The notes under the pieces are model-generated. The model worked only from the letters and a program-made list of their open reading frames with translations. It searched no databases and was not told the DNA's origin. DNA of 19,469 bases, taken from contig JAAYAV010000091.1 of NCBI GenBank assembly GCA_012719195.1, positions 1 through 19,469 on the forward strand. The letters are read 5' to 3'. Of the stretch, positions 1 to 7,626 are shown in pieces (positions within the stretch are counted from its first letter, which is position 1; every line of letters starts with the position of its first letter). The position numbers and the translations under genes were made by a program. This stretch comes from Anaerolineae bacterium. Its GTDB lineage: Bacteria; Chloroflexota; Anaerolineae; DRVO01.

Positions 1-1619
1 TCGGTGTCGACCACGACGGCGCCCTCGTAGCGACCCGGCTCCGGCGCTTCGTCACCGCGAAGCCTGACCTCGACCTCCGCTTCCTGGCCCGGCGCCAGGC
101 TCAGCTCAGCCCGGGAGAGGGAGAGCCAAGGATGGCGAGCCGTCACGCGGACAGGGATGCTGCCGCCACCATCGTTGCGAACAGCCAGGCACGCGACGCC
201 GCCCTGGGGCCCGACCGTGCCGAAGTCCAACGACTGCTTATCCACCACCAGGGCAGGCGGCGGCTCCACGACCTCTGCCGGCACCCAGCGCCGACCGCCA
301 TCTATCAGCAGCACAGCGCGTGACGCCCGGGTGCCCGGAGCGGGCGCCTGACGCAAGTCGGCAGCCACGGTGATGGCATGCTCGGAGGAGGGCGGAACGG
401 TGATGGTGTTAGCAGGCACCGTCAGCCAGGGCACGCCGCTCCGCACCCGCACATCCACCGGTTCGGGGAGGTTGTTGCGTAGCCGCAGGCGATAGCCGGC
501 CCGGGTGCGCCCCGGGCGGCGTACGACGCGCAGTCGCTTGGTTATGATGGTTACCTGTGGCAGCGCCGCCCGATCAGGCCGGGGACGGGGGGGCACGGGG
601 GCGGGAGTGGGTGGGGCGACTTCCGTGTCGTCAGGGGCCGATTCCGGGGCCGCCTCCAGGACAAGCGCCGGAGTTGCCACCGCTTCACCACCGGTCGCCA
701 GCGAGCGAGCAAAGCGCTCCATGGTTGGGGTGCGCCTGTCCGGGTCCTTGCGGCGGGCACGTGCAATCGCGCGGCGAAACGTCGGCGACAGCGCCTTACC
801 GGTACCGGCTGGACCCCGGGCCAGAACGAGCAGCAGCGTGGACAGGGCATAGACGTCCGACTGCGGCCCGGCGTAGCCATCATCGGCCTGCTCGGGAGCC
901 TCGTAGGGGGCCGTACCCCGATTGGCCGTTCCCCGGGATTGCCCGGCACGGAATAGGCGAGACAGCCCCAGGTCGAGGAGTATCGCCCGACCGGCGGTGT
1001 CGATCATCACGTGCGATGGCTTGAGGTCCCGAAGCAGAATGGGGTGCGACTGCAAGTGCAGGTGCCCGATGGCGGCGGCCAACTGGAGGCCAATCGCCCG
1101 CACCTGTGGCTCCGGCAGAGGACCCTCGAGGCGCACTTCAGCCAGGGTGGAGCCGGTGACCCAGGGCATCACCACGAAGACCGATTGCTTCTCGCGGAAG
1201 TGGTCCAGGACGGGCACGACACCGCGGTGCTTAAGGCCCTCGAGCAATGTCACCTCGCGCTCGAACTGAGCCAGCGCCGAGCGCTTCTCCTCTGGTGTGA
1301 CCAAGGCAATCGTGTCCAGCCGCTTCACGGCTACCGTACGGCCAGTGGACCGGTCATGCGCCCGGTAGACGGCCGAGGTCCGGCCGCGTGAGACTTGCTG
1401 CAGCACCTGATAGCGCCCGCCTAGGATGAAGAGCTGCTTTTCAGCGGCGGACGGGGCAGCTTGGCCCCCGGCTATCGCTTGCCCACAACGGGGACAAGCA
1501 GAGACCCCCTCGTCGACACCAAACCCGCAGCGGGGGCAGGGCAGACTCAGGCGAGTGCGGCAGTGGTCGCAGACCACCGCGCCCTCTCGGTTGGGATAGC
1601 CGCACTTGGGGCAACGCAT
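1..1619 (-). CDS. Double-zinc-ribbon Ser/Thr protein kinase-like protein with beta-sandwich repeats (3' end outside window)
   Basis: The reading frame is open from ATG at 1619 to the left edge (539 codons, no stop), so this is a partial gene. Two zinc ribbons (CPKCG...CDHC and CPRCG...CPRCG, residues 3-46) precede a Hanks-type kinase domain (about 68-310). Visible kinase residues are VAVK Lys99, the alpha-C Glu122 in FEREV, Asp198 and Lys200 in the catalytic loop, Asp216 in DLG, and APE at 241-243. The glycine loop is degenerate (SRGRTSAVY), the HRD His is Leu, and the catalytic-loop Asn is His203. A Pro-rich linker (about 325-350) leads to two related beta-sandwich-like repeats (about 358-450 and 455 onward, each with PWL followed by a Pro/Gly-rich turn). 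No membrane segment is visible, so it is probably cytoplasmic. It may phosphorylate proteins or act as a kinase-like scaffold. No good Shine-Dalgarno precedes the ATG; an in-frame GTG at 1631 is an alternative start. Confidence 0.82.
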   Translation of the reverse strand, partial: MRCPKCGYPNREGAVVCDHCRTRLSLPCPRCGFGVDEGVSACPRCGQAIAGGQAAPSAAEKQLFILGGRYQVLQQVSRGRTSAVYRAHDRSTGRTVAVKRLDTIALVTPEEKRSALAQFEREVTLLEGLKHRGVVPVLDHFREKQSVFVVMPWVTGSTLAEVRLEGPLPEPQVRAIGLQLAAAIGHLHLQSHPILLRDLKPSHVMIDTAGRAILLDLGLSRLFRAGQSRGTANRGTAPYEAPEQADDGYAGPQSDVYALSTLLLVLARGPAGTGKALSPTFRRAIARARRKDPDRRTPTMERFARSLATGGEAVATPALVLEAAPESAPDDTEVAPPTPAPVPPRPRPDRAALPQVTIITKRLRVVRRPGRTRAGYRLRLRNNLPEPVDVRVRSGVPWLTVPANTITVPPSSEHAITVAADLRQAPAPGTRASRAVLLIDGGRRWVPAEVVEPPPALVVDKQSLDFGTVGPQGGVACLAVRNDGGGSIPVRVTARHPWLSLSRAELSLAPGQEAEVEVRLRGDEAPEPGRYEGAVVVDT

Positions 1620-1678
1620 AGGAGAACTCACTACCTTGTCAGCAGGACTCGGATCGCTCAGAAGAAGGGCCAACCGAC

Positions 1679-1708
1679 ATTATAGCCCGCGCCGGGGAGG
1701 CACGCGAA
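1679..1708 (-). promoter_or_regulatory. Candidate sigma-70 promoter for the zinc-ribbon kinase
   Basis: A perfect TATAAT lies on the minus strand at 1684-1679. The -35 at 1708-1703 is weak (TTCGCG), with an 18-nt spacer. The expected transcript would start near 1672, about 50 nt before the kinase ATG. The -10 is convincing; the -35 is not. Confidence 0.5.
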
Positions 1709-1761
1709 CCCACCGGTTACTGCCCTGAACCGAGGCCTGGGGCACGATACCGGCCTACCTT

Positions 1762-1790
1762 TTGCTCAGAATGCCCCTTGCGCCTATAAT
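1762..1790 (+). promoter_or_regulatory. Sigma-70 promoter of rpsO
   Basis: TTGCTC (1762-1767), a 17-nt spacer and a perfect TATAAT (1785-1790) lie about 65 nt upstream of the rpsO start. The predicted start near 1797 leaves a leader of about 60 nt. It points away from the kinase promoter, about 80 bp distant, so this is a divergent control region. Confidence 0.75.
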
Positions 1791-1856
1791 GGCGGTCAAC
1801 CAAAGACAGCACACTTTGCAGACTGGATCGCCTTAAGGTAGTGAAAGGAGCTTCGC

Positions 1857-2126
1857 GTGGCGCTGACCAGGGATGAGAAGTCTGAGATCATACAGGTGTT
1901 CCATACTCACGAGTCCGACACCGGCTCGCCGGAAGTGCAGATCGCGCTGTTGACGACCCGTATCAACAGCCTCGCGTCGCACTTGCAGGACCACAAGCAC
2001 GACCAGCATTCGAGACGAGGGCTCCTGAAACTCGTGGGTCAGCGCCGGCGCCACTTGGCCTACCTCAGGCGGACTGATCCGGCTCGGTACCGCACCATCA
2101 CCGAGCGGCTGGGTCTCCGTCGCTAG
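1857..2126 (+). CDS. rpsO: 30S ribosomal protein S15
   Basis: This 89-aa protein has the full usual S15 length and the family signature: the N-terminal helix with THESDTGSPEVQIALLT, then the HxxDHxSRRGL segment (HKHDQHSRRGLLKLVGQRRR) that binds the 16S rRNA central domain (h22 and the three-way junction). S15 is a primary binder in 30S platform assembly. The start is GTG, with GAAAGGAG at 1843-1850 six bases ahead. The gene has its own promoter and is followed by a strong hairpin and then pnp, the classic rpsO-pnp order of many bacteria. In several bacteria S15 represses its own mRNA by binding a leader structure. The roughly 60-nt leader leaves room for this, but no specific S15 site was identified. 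Confidence 0.97.
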   Translation: MALTRDEKSEIIQVFHTHESDTGSPEVQIALLTTRINSLASHLQDHKHDQHSRRGLLKLVGQRRRHLAYLRRTDPARYRTITERLGLRR

Positions 2127-2146
2127 GCGGATAGATTGCGTAGCCG

Positions 2147-2195
2147 ACGAAGCGAGTAGACGGCTCCCAAGCACGGCTACTCGCTTCGTTTGTAT
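2147..2195 (+). terminator. Hairpin terminator between rpsO and pnp
   Basis: A perfect 13-bp stem pairs ACGAAGCGAGTAG (2147-2159) with CTACTCGCTTCGT (2177-2189), with a 17-nt loop and a short, interrupted T-run (TTTGTAT) after it. It starts 20 nt after the rpsO stop. The weak T-run suggests an attenuating terminator with readthrough into pnp, or a processing site, because no strong pnp promoter is visible. Confidence 0.75.
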
Positions 2196-2230
2196 ACGGC
2201 CCGGCGGGTTGCGTCGGGCTCACCAAGCTG

Positions 2231-2293
2231 AAGGAATAGGGATTGGCGTCTGCAGCTGACTCCGGTCCGAGGCAGACGCCAGTGCCTATCCTT
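2231..2293 (+). promoter_or_regulatory. Long leader hairpin immediately upstream of pnp
   Basis: Inner stem TGGCGTCTG (2244-2252) pairs with CAGACGCCA (2273-2281). After a small internal loop it extends through ATAGG (2236-2240) with CCTAT (2285-2289), and, past a bulged A, AAGG (2231-2234) with CCTT (2290-2293). The structure ends 15 nt before the GGAGG of pnp. In E. coli a comparable pnp leader stem is cut by RNase III and then used by PNPase to repress its own mRNA. The same role here is an inference from position and shape. Confidence 0.6.
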
Positions 2294-2320
2294 CGGTGTC
2301 ACAGGTACGGAGGATAGAAC

Positions 2321-4492
2321 ATGAAAGCGCAGCACACCACTAAGGTCGGCGACCAGGTCGTCAGCCTCGAAACCGGGCGCCTGGCACAATTGGCCGGCGG
2401 TTCGGTAGTCCTGCACTGCGGCGACGCGGTGCTCCTCGCCGCGGTGACCGCTTCCGATAGGCCGAGAGAAGGGGTGGATTTCCTTCCCCTCACGGTGGAC
2501 TTCGAGGAGCGTCTCTATGCCGCCGGTCGCATCCCGGGCGGCTTCATCAAGCGCGAAGGCCGACCGAGCGAAGAGGCGGTTCTCACCGCGCGCTTGGTTG
2601 ACCGGCCGCTTCGTCCCCTGTTTGATACGAGCACCCGCAACGACATCCAGGTGATCATAACTACGCTCTCAGTGGACCCGGACGTCTACCTGGACGTCCT
2701 CGCAATCGTCGCCGCCTCCAGCGCCCTCATGGTCTCGGACATCCCGTTCGGTGGGCCAGTGGGAGCGGTGCGGGTGGGCTACGTGAACGGCGAGCTGGTG
2801 TTCAACCCCACCATCTCCATGATGGCGGACAGCAGCCTCGACCTGCGGATGGCCGGCACGGAAGACGCGATCCTTATGGTCGAAGCGGGCGCCCAAGAGG
2901 TGCCCGAGGACCTGCTGGTCCGCGCCCTGCGCGAGGGACACGCCGCCATCCAGGACACCATTCGTGTCCAGAAGCAGATGGCTGAGGAAGTCGGGAAGCC
3001 CAAGCGCGAGATGATTGTCAAGCCCGCCGACGAGGAACTCCTGCGCGAGGTCGAGACCGGCTTCGGCGACGACTTGCGAGCGGCCCTTCAGTCGGCCAGC
3101 AGCAAGGAAGAAGTCTCCCACGCCATCGACTCGGTGCGCGTCAAGGTCACCGATGGGATCGAGGACCCGGAGCGTGCCCGCGGTCTGTCCGTGGCGTTCG
3201 AGCAGTTGGTGCAGAGGGTGGTTCGGGCACGGATTCTGGACCACCAGCGGCCGGACGGGCGCGACTGGAAGCAGATTCGCCCGATCAGCGCTGACGTTGC
3301 CTTGCTGCCTCGAGTGCACGGATCCGGGCTGTTCACGCGTGGTGAGACCCAGGTTCTTAGCGTTGTGACGCTTGGTACCTCCAGCGACGAGCAGATGCTG
3401 GACACCATCAGCTCCACCGACAGCAAGCGCTACATGCACCACTACAACTTCCCTCCGTTCAGCGTCGGCGAAACGCGGCCCATGCGTGGCCCCGGTCGGC
3501 GTGAGATCGGCCATGGCGCGCTGGCAGAGCGGGCGCTGGTCCCCGTGCTTCCAGGCGAGGAGGACTTCCCCTACGCCCTGCGGGTGGTGAGTGAGGTCCT
3601 GTCCTCCAACGGATCCTCCTCAATGGCGAGTGTGTGCGGTAGCACCTTGGCTCTGATGGACGCGGGCGTACCGGTGAGCAAGCCGGTGGCGGGCATCGCC
3701 ATGGGCCTGGTGATGGAAAACGATCAGTACGCCGTCCTCAGCGACATCCAGGGGATGGAAGATCACCTGGGCGACATGGACTTCAAGGTTGCCGGCACGC
3801 GCGAGGGTGTCACGGCCCTGCAGATGGACATCAAGGTGTCCGGTCTGTCGGACCAGGTCCTGAGCGAGGCGCTATCGCAGGCACGTGAGGGCCGGCTCTT
3901 CATCCTCGATCGCATGGCCGAGGCCATAGCGGAGCCCCGAGCGCAGCTTTCGCCGCATGCCCCGCGCATCACCATGCTGAAGATCGACGTCAGCAAGATC
4001 GGCGCGGTGATCGGACCGGGCGGCAAGACCGTCCGCGGGATCATCGAGGCCACCGGCGTGAAAATCGACATCGAGGACGACGGCACCGTGCTCATCGCTT
4101 CCGACGACGCGGCTGCGGCCGAAGAGGCCCGTGCCCGAGTCGAGGCTCTGGTCCAAGAGGCCGTTGTCGGCCAGATCTACACCGGCAAGGTGGTCCGTAC
4201 CACCGACTTCGGTGCCTTCGTGGAGATCTTCCCCGGCACGGACGGCTTGGTGCACATCTCGCAGCTTGCCGACTACCGGGTGGAGAGCGTCGAGGACGCG
4301 GTTCACGTCGGTGACGAAGTGATGGTGATGGTCACGGATGTCGAGCCGGGCAGCGGTCGTATCCGGCTGTCGCGCCAGGCGGTTCTCGAAGGGTGGACCC
4401 CTGAGGAAGCGCGTGAGCGCGATCGCGCCATCTCTCGGCCGCAGCGCGGCGGCCGCAGCGGCGGTTCTCAGGGCCGCCGGGATCGGCGCTAA
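2321..4492 (+). CDS. pnp: Polyribonucleotide nucleotidyltransferase (PNPase)
   Basis: This 723-aa protein has the usual PNPase length and architecture: two RNase PH-like domains joined by an alpha-helical linker, then KH and S1 RNA-binding domains. The first core has RPLFD and related segments. The second core carries FFSVGE-like PPFSVGE, SSNGSSSMASVCG and the active-site loop GDMDFKVAGT (about 484-493). The KH GPGGK loop is near residue 565, and the S1 domain (GKVVRTTDFGAFVEIFPGTDG) is near 623-690, followed by a basic, Gly/Arg-rich tail. It degrades RNA 3'-to-5' by phosphorolysis, usually as a cytoplasmic trimer. The start is ATG, with GGAGG at 2309-2313. It follows rpsO and the leader hairpin, suggesting co-transcription plus leader-based control. 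Nothing looks truncated. Confidence 0.98.
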   Translation: MKAQHTTKVGDQVVSLETGRLAQLAGGSVVLHCGDAVLLAAVTASDRPREGVDFLPLTVDFEERLYAAGRIPGGFIKREGRPSEEAVLTARLVDRPLRPLFDTSTRNDIQVIITTLSVDPDVYLDVLAIVAASSALMVSDIPFGGPVGAVRVGYVNGELVFNPTISMMADSSLDLRMAGTEDAILMVEAGAQEVPEDLLVRALREGHAAIQDTIRVQKQMAEEVGKPKREMIVKPADEELLREVETGFGDDLRAALQSASSKEEVSHAIDSVRVKVTDGIEDPERARGLSVAFEQLVQRVVRARILDHQRPDGRDWKQIRPISADVALLPRVHGSGLFTRGETQVLSVVTLGTSSDEQMLDTISSTDSKRYMHHYNFPPFSVGETRPMRGPGRREIGHGALAERALVPVLPGEEDFPYALRVVSEVLSSNGSSSMASVCGSTLALMDAGVPVSKPVAGIAMGLVMENDQYAVLSDIQGMEDHLGDMDFKVAGTREGVTALQMDIKVSGLSDQVLSEALSQAREGRLFILDRMAEAIAEPRAQLSPHAPRITMLKIDVSKIGAVIGPGGKTVRGIIEATGVKIDIEDDGTVLIASDDAAAAEEARARVEALVQEAVVGQIYTGKVVRTTDFGAFVEIFPGTDGLVHISQLADYRVESVEDAVHVGDEVMVMVTDVEPGSGRIRLSRQAVLEGWTPEEARERDRAISRPQRGGRSGGSQGRRDRR

Positions 4493-4501
4493 GTAATCGA
4501 A

Positions 4502-4527
4502 CGGGGGCAGCCGCCTGGCTGCCCCCG
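4502..4527 (+). terminator. GC-rich hairpin downstream of pnp
   Basis: A perfect 11-bp stem (CGGGGGCAGCC at 4502-4512 with GGCTGCCCCCG at 4517-4527) encloses the four-base loop GCCT, nine bases after the pnp stop. No T-run follows. It could act as a U-less terminator or protect the mRNA 3' end; transcription may continue into the AI-2E-family gene 36 bases later. Confidence 0.65.
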
Positions 4528-4563
4528 ACCTGCATTCGTCGCGCGCCCATCGCGAGGTAGTCG

Positions 4564-5751
4564 GTGTCCCAACCCTGGAGCGACACCACCAAGCGGTCGG
4601 TGGTAATAGCGCTGGCGCTGATCGGTGCCTTGGCGCTCCTCCAGCTGAGAGCGCTGATCCCACCGGTGGCCGTGGCCGGGATCATCTCCTACGCTCTCTT
4701 CCCCCTCGTTGATTCACTACAGGCGCGCACCCGTCTCCCGCGCAGCCTCGCCGTGCTCATGGTCGACCTGCTGGCGCTGGTAGTAGTGGCCATCATACCG
4801 GCGGTCGCCGCCCCTACGCTTATGGCCCAGATCCGCCAGATCGACGTCGACTTCGACGGCTTGGCCGACGAAGTGCTGATGCGCGTGACGCAGGTTCTAA
4901 GCGATGCATCCGGGGGATCCATCGACGCCACCGGCATGCTCGAGAGTGCCGGCACCTCCCTGACCGAACTCCTGTCGCCTCTCATCACCGGTAGCGTCTT
5001 CCTACTGCTGGACCTGGCGTCGATCCTGCTCTGGGTCGTCTTCGCGTTCGCGGTCTCCTTCTATCTGATGCGCGACTGGCACCGGATCACCGGATACCTC
5101 CACACGGTCGTCCCTCCCGGGTACCGAGAGGACTACGCTCAGATCACCGCTGAGATCGGCCGTATCTGGCAGGCGTTCTTCCGCGGTCAGGTACTCCTCA
5201 GCCTGGTGGTCGGCGTGGCGGTGGCGATTCTGATGCGCCTCGTGGGAGTCCGGAATGCCTTGGTGCTCGGGCTTCTGGCCGGCTTGCTGGAGGTGGTCCC
5301 CAATGTGGGCCCGGTGGTGGCGGCCATTCCGGCAGTGACGCTGGCTCTCTTCCAGGGCTCAACCTGGCTCCCCATACCTCCGTTCTGGTTCGCCGTGCTG
5401 GTGGCAGGCATCTACACGGCGGTGCAGCAGGTGGAGAACAACTACCTCGTCCCTCGGATCATCGGTGGTAGCGTGCGCCTCCATCCGCTGGTGGTCCTCG
5501 TCGGCGCGATCAGCGGCGCTCGGATGGCCGGTGTACTGGGAATCTTCATGGCCGCCCCCGTTCTAGCCTCCGCCCGGGTGCTGCTGTCGTTCATCTACGC
5601 CAAGTTGCTCGACGTGGAGCCGGCAGTGAAGCGGAGCGCCGGACTCACCGAGGGGCCTCAAGACGGCGCCTCTCCCCGAGCCTGGCGGAATACTCTCGTG
5701 GTGACCTGGCGCCGTGTGATCACGGTGACGCGGCGCCGGCCCGAGGGGTAG
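4564..5751 (+). CDS. AI-2E family transporter (UPF0118/PerM-like membrane protein)
   Basis: This 395-aa polytopic membrane protein has hydrophobic segments from about residue 12 onward (ALALIGALALLQLRALIPPV, then two or three more up to about 95). A soluble stretch (about 90-135) follows, then further membrane helices and the family hallmark EVVPNVGPVVAAIPA (P246-N247-V-G249-P250). The last 45 residues are basic and probably cytoplasmic. Members of this family have been linked to AI-2 export or uptake and to Na+/H+ antiport, so the substrate cannot be read from the sequence. The start is GTG, with GAGGTAG at 4554-4560 ahead. It has no clear promoter of its own and may depend on readthrough from pnp. 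Confidence 0.9.
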   Translation: MSQPWSDTTKRSVVIALALIGALALLQLRALIPPVAVAGIISYALFPLVDSLQARTRLPRSLAVLMVDLLALVVVAIIPAVAAPTLMAQIRQIDVDFDGLADEVLMRVTQVLSDASGGSIDATGMLESAGTSLTELLSPLITGSVFLLLDLASILLWVVFAFAVSFYLMRDWHRITGYLHTVVPPGYREDYAQITAEIGRIWQAFFRGQVLLSLVVGVAVAILMRLVGVRNALVLGLLAGLLEVVPNVGPVVAAIPAVTLALFQGSTWLPIPPFWFAVLVAGIYTAVQQVENNYLVPRIIGGSVRLHPLVVLVGAISGARMAGVLGIFMAAPVLASARVLLSFIYAKLLDVEPAVKRSAGLTEGPQDGASPRAWRNTLVVTWRRVITVTRRRPEG

Positions 5752-5764
5752 GCGGCTACCGGCG

Positions 5765-5793
5765 TTGATGCGGGGTCTGCACGTCACTATACT
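5765..5793 (+). promoter_or_regulatory. Sigma-70 promoter for the CBS-ACT gene
   Basis: TTGATG (5765-5770), a 17-nt spacer and TATACT (5788-5793) lie 80 nt upstream of the chosen ATG. The predicted start near 5800 makes a leader of about 75 nt containing a 14-bp palindrome. Confidence 0.6.
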
Positions 5794-5824
5794 GGGATTG
5801 TCATTATCCTGCCCGGTGGTCGCC

Positions 5825-5838
5825 CGCGCCTAGGCGCG
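5825..5838. repeat. 14-bp perfect palindrome in the CBS-ACT leader
   Basis: CGCGCCTAGGCGCG equals its own reverse complement. It sits about 25 bp downstream of the predicted transcription start. With no loop bases it suits a protein-binding operator better than an RNA hairpin. No binding protein is known. Confidence 0.4.
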
Positions 5839-5873
5839 CCGATCGACCGGAGAGCGACTTGGGGAGTGGTAGC

Positions 5874-6524
5874 ATGTTCGTTCGACATCGAATGAGCTCT
5901 CCCGCCGTCACTGTCGGGCCGAATGTCCCGGTGATGGAAGCCCTACAGATCATGAAGGAGCAGAACGTCCGCCGGCTTGTGGTGGTAGACAACCGGGGAA
6001 GGCTGGCGGGCATCGTTTCGGAGAAGGATGTGCTTCGGGCCTCACCCTCGCAGGCCACCACCCTGAGCATTTACGAGGTCTCCTATCTTCTCCAGCGCCT
6101 CACGGTGAGTGAGATCATGGCCCGAGACGTGGTCACAGTCATCGAGGACACCCCGCTGGAAGAGGCAGCGCGCCTCATGGCAGAGCGGCATCTGGGCGGC
6201 CTTCCGGTGATGCGTGGGCAGCAGGTGGTGGGAATCATCACGGAGACCGACATCCTCATGGGTTTCAGCGAGGCGCTGGGCGCATTCGCTGCCGGCGTCC
6301 GGGTCATGGTGGACTTGCCTGACGAACCGGGCGCAGTGGCGTCAGTGGTGGACATAGTCAAGGACCTGGGGGGAAACATCGCTTCCCTGTCTCTACTGCG
6401 GCCACATGATCCCGGTCGGGGCTACCTTGTGGCACGCATTCAGGGGATCTCAGCGGAGGAACTAGAGGCGCATCTGCGTCAGGGGCCGGGGAAGGTCCTG
6501 GATGTGCGGGTGATGCCGGGCTAG
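5874..6524 (+). CDS. CBS-domain pair with C-terminal ACT domain (AcuB-like)
   Basis: Two CBS motifs (about residues 1-60 and 75-130 from the ATG) bracket the linker SIYEVSYLLQRLTVSEIMARD, a spacing typical of AcuB-like proteins. An ACT-type domain (about 138-216) follows, with VMVDLPDEPGAVASVVDIV and GGNIASLSLLR. CBS pairs usually bind adenine nucleotides and ACT domains bind amino acids or other small ligands, so this is probably a cytoplasmic ligand sensor; its target is unknown. Start choice: ATG at 5874 has GGGGAG at 5861-5866, seven bases upstream, giving 216 aa. An in-frame TTG at 5859 would overlap that site and is disfavoured. The gene has its own promoter. Its TAG overlaps the fni stop on the other strand, with no terminator between them. 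Confidence 0.88.
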   Translation: MFVRHRMSSPAVTVGPNVPVMEALQIMKEQNVRRLVVVDNRGRLAGIVSEKDVLRASPSQATTLSIYEVSYLLQRLTVSEIMARDVVTVIEDTPLEEAARLMAERHLGGLPVMRGQQVVGIITETDILMGFSEALGAFAAGVRVMVDLPDEPGAVASVVDIVKDLGGNIASLSLLRPHDPGRGYLVARIQGISAEELEAHLRQGPGKVLDVRVMPG

Positions 6525-7552
6525 GCCGAACGCGCCGGCCGCAGGGCCAGCCGCAGATCCGAAAGCCGGCGGCTGCCAGTGCAAGTGGCGGCCAGGCGCA
6601 GCTGTTGGGTGGTCTCGGCGAGGTACTCGATGACCGCCTCAGCCGAGCGCACAGCCGGCTCGAGGAGGGGCAGCGCGAACCCGACCGCGTCGGCTCCCAG
6701 GGCGATGGCCTTGGCCGCCTCCACTCCAGTACGGATTCCACCGGAAGCCACTACGAAGGCATCGGGGGCGCCGCGCCTGGTCTCGCGGATGGATTGAGCT
6801 GTGGGAATTCCCCAGTCGGCGAAGGCAGCGGCCGCGCGCTTGCCGGCCTCGTCCGCTGCGCGGAAGCCTTCCACCGTGCTCCAGGAAGTGCCCCCGGCTC
6901 CCGCAACGTCGAGCAACGTCACCCCGACGGTTCGCAAGCGGCGCGCGCTGCTTTCCGATAGACCCCAGCCGACCTCCTTGACGAGCACGGGGCAGCCGAG
7001 TCCCTCGACAACGGCGGCGATCTTGTCGACCAGGCCCCTAAAGTCGCGGTCGCCCTCGGGCTGAAGCAGTTCCTGCAGGGGGTTGAGGTGCAGGACGAGT
7101 CCGTCGGCTGAGACCATGTCGACCGCGCGGCGGCACTCGTCCAGCCCGTAACCGCGATTGAGCTGCACCGCGCCCAGGTTGGCAAACAGGAGAGCACTGG
7201 GTGCCCAGGGACGGACGCGGTACGTACTTGCCAGGGCAGGTTCGTCGATGGCGGGACGTTGAGAGCCCAACACCATGGCCAGGCCCAGTTCTTCGGCCGC
7301 GACGGCGAGGTTCCGATTGATGGCAGCGGCCTCTTCTGTCCCGCCCGTCATGGCGGAGATGAAGAAGGGCGATCGAAGCATGCGCCCCAAGAGAGGGACG
7401 GAGAGGTCTATCTGGCGCGGGTCGACCTCCGGCAGGGCCTCGTGGCTGAGGCGCCAGTCTTCCAGTCCGGTGGTGACTTGTCCCTGCACCGGTTCCTCGA
7501 GACATATGCGGATGTGGTCGGCCTTCCGCGTCGAAATCCCGTCCTTACGCAA
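6521..7552 (-). CDS. fni: Type 2 isopentenyl-diphosphate delta-isomerase
   Basis: This FMN/NADPH-dependent enzyme interconverts IPP and DMAPP and is unrelated in fold to type 1 IDI. Recognisable segments are RKADHIRICLEE (substrate-binding N-terminus), ISAMTGGTEEAAAINRNLA, the metal/catalytic loop HLNPLQELLQPEGDRDF, PVLVKEVGWG, VAGAGGTSW and the phosphate-binding SGGIRTGVEAAKAIALGAD near the end. The chosen start is TTG at 7552, with GAGG (7562-7559) six bases ahead, giving 343 aa, within the family's usual 330-360. The longer ATG at 7627 has no Shine-Dalgarno and would place a good promoter inside the coding region. GTG at 7564 is another alternative. It diverges from acpP and converges on the CBS-ACT gene with overlapping stops. 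Confidence 0.93.
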   Translation of the reverse strand: MRKDGISTRKADHIRICLEEPVQGQVTTGLEDWRLSHEALPEVDPRQIDLSVPLLGRMLRSPFFISAMTGGTEEAAAINRNLAVAAEELGLAMVLGSQRPAIDEPALASTYRVRPWAPSALLFANLGAVQLNRGYGLDECRRAVDMVSADGLVLHLNPLQELLQPEGDRDFRGLVDKIAAVVEGLGCPVLVKEVGWGLSESSARRLRTVGVTLLDVAGAGGTSWSTVEGFRAADEAGKRAAAAFADWGIPTAQSIRETRRGAPDAFVVASGGIRTGVEAAKAIALGADAVGFALPLLEPAVRSAEAVIEYLAETTQQLRLAATCTGSRRLSDLRLALRPARSA

Positions 7553-7593
7553 CCTTGGCCTCACCGTGGTGTTTCTCTGTCCGGTAGCGTGTG

Positions 7594-7623
7594 ATGATAG
7601 GCTGCCCGTGGTACCATTGGCAA
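7594..7623 (-). promoter_or_regulatory. Sigma-70 promoter of fni
   Basis: On the minus strand, TTGCCA (7623-7618), an 18-nt spacer and TATCAT (7599-7594) each match consensus at five of six positions. The predicted start near 7587 lies downstream of the ATG at 7627, which supports the shorter TTG-started isomerase. Confidence 0.6.
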
Positions 7624-7626
7624 GCA

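Noticed and set aside
505..1391. Several plus-strand frames of 115-155 codons at the left edge
   Set aside because: They are antisense to the zinc-ribbon kinase, whose frame is unbroken for 539 codons with recognisable kinase and zinc motifs.
2669..3514. 281-codon open frame on the minus strand opposite pnp
   Set aside because: It lies wholly antisense to a full, well-conserved PNPase. It is rich in His, Val and Arg from complementary high-GC codons, has no recognisable motif and no ribosome site. It is a shadow.
3872..4663. 263-codon minus-strand frame across the pnp end and the AI-2E-family start
   Set aside because: It spans two real plus-strand genes and the pnp hairpin, with low-complexity composition and no domain.
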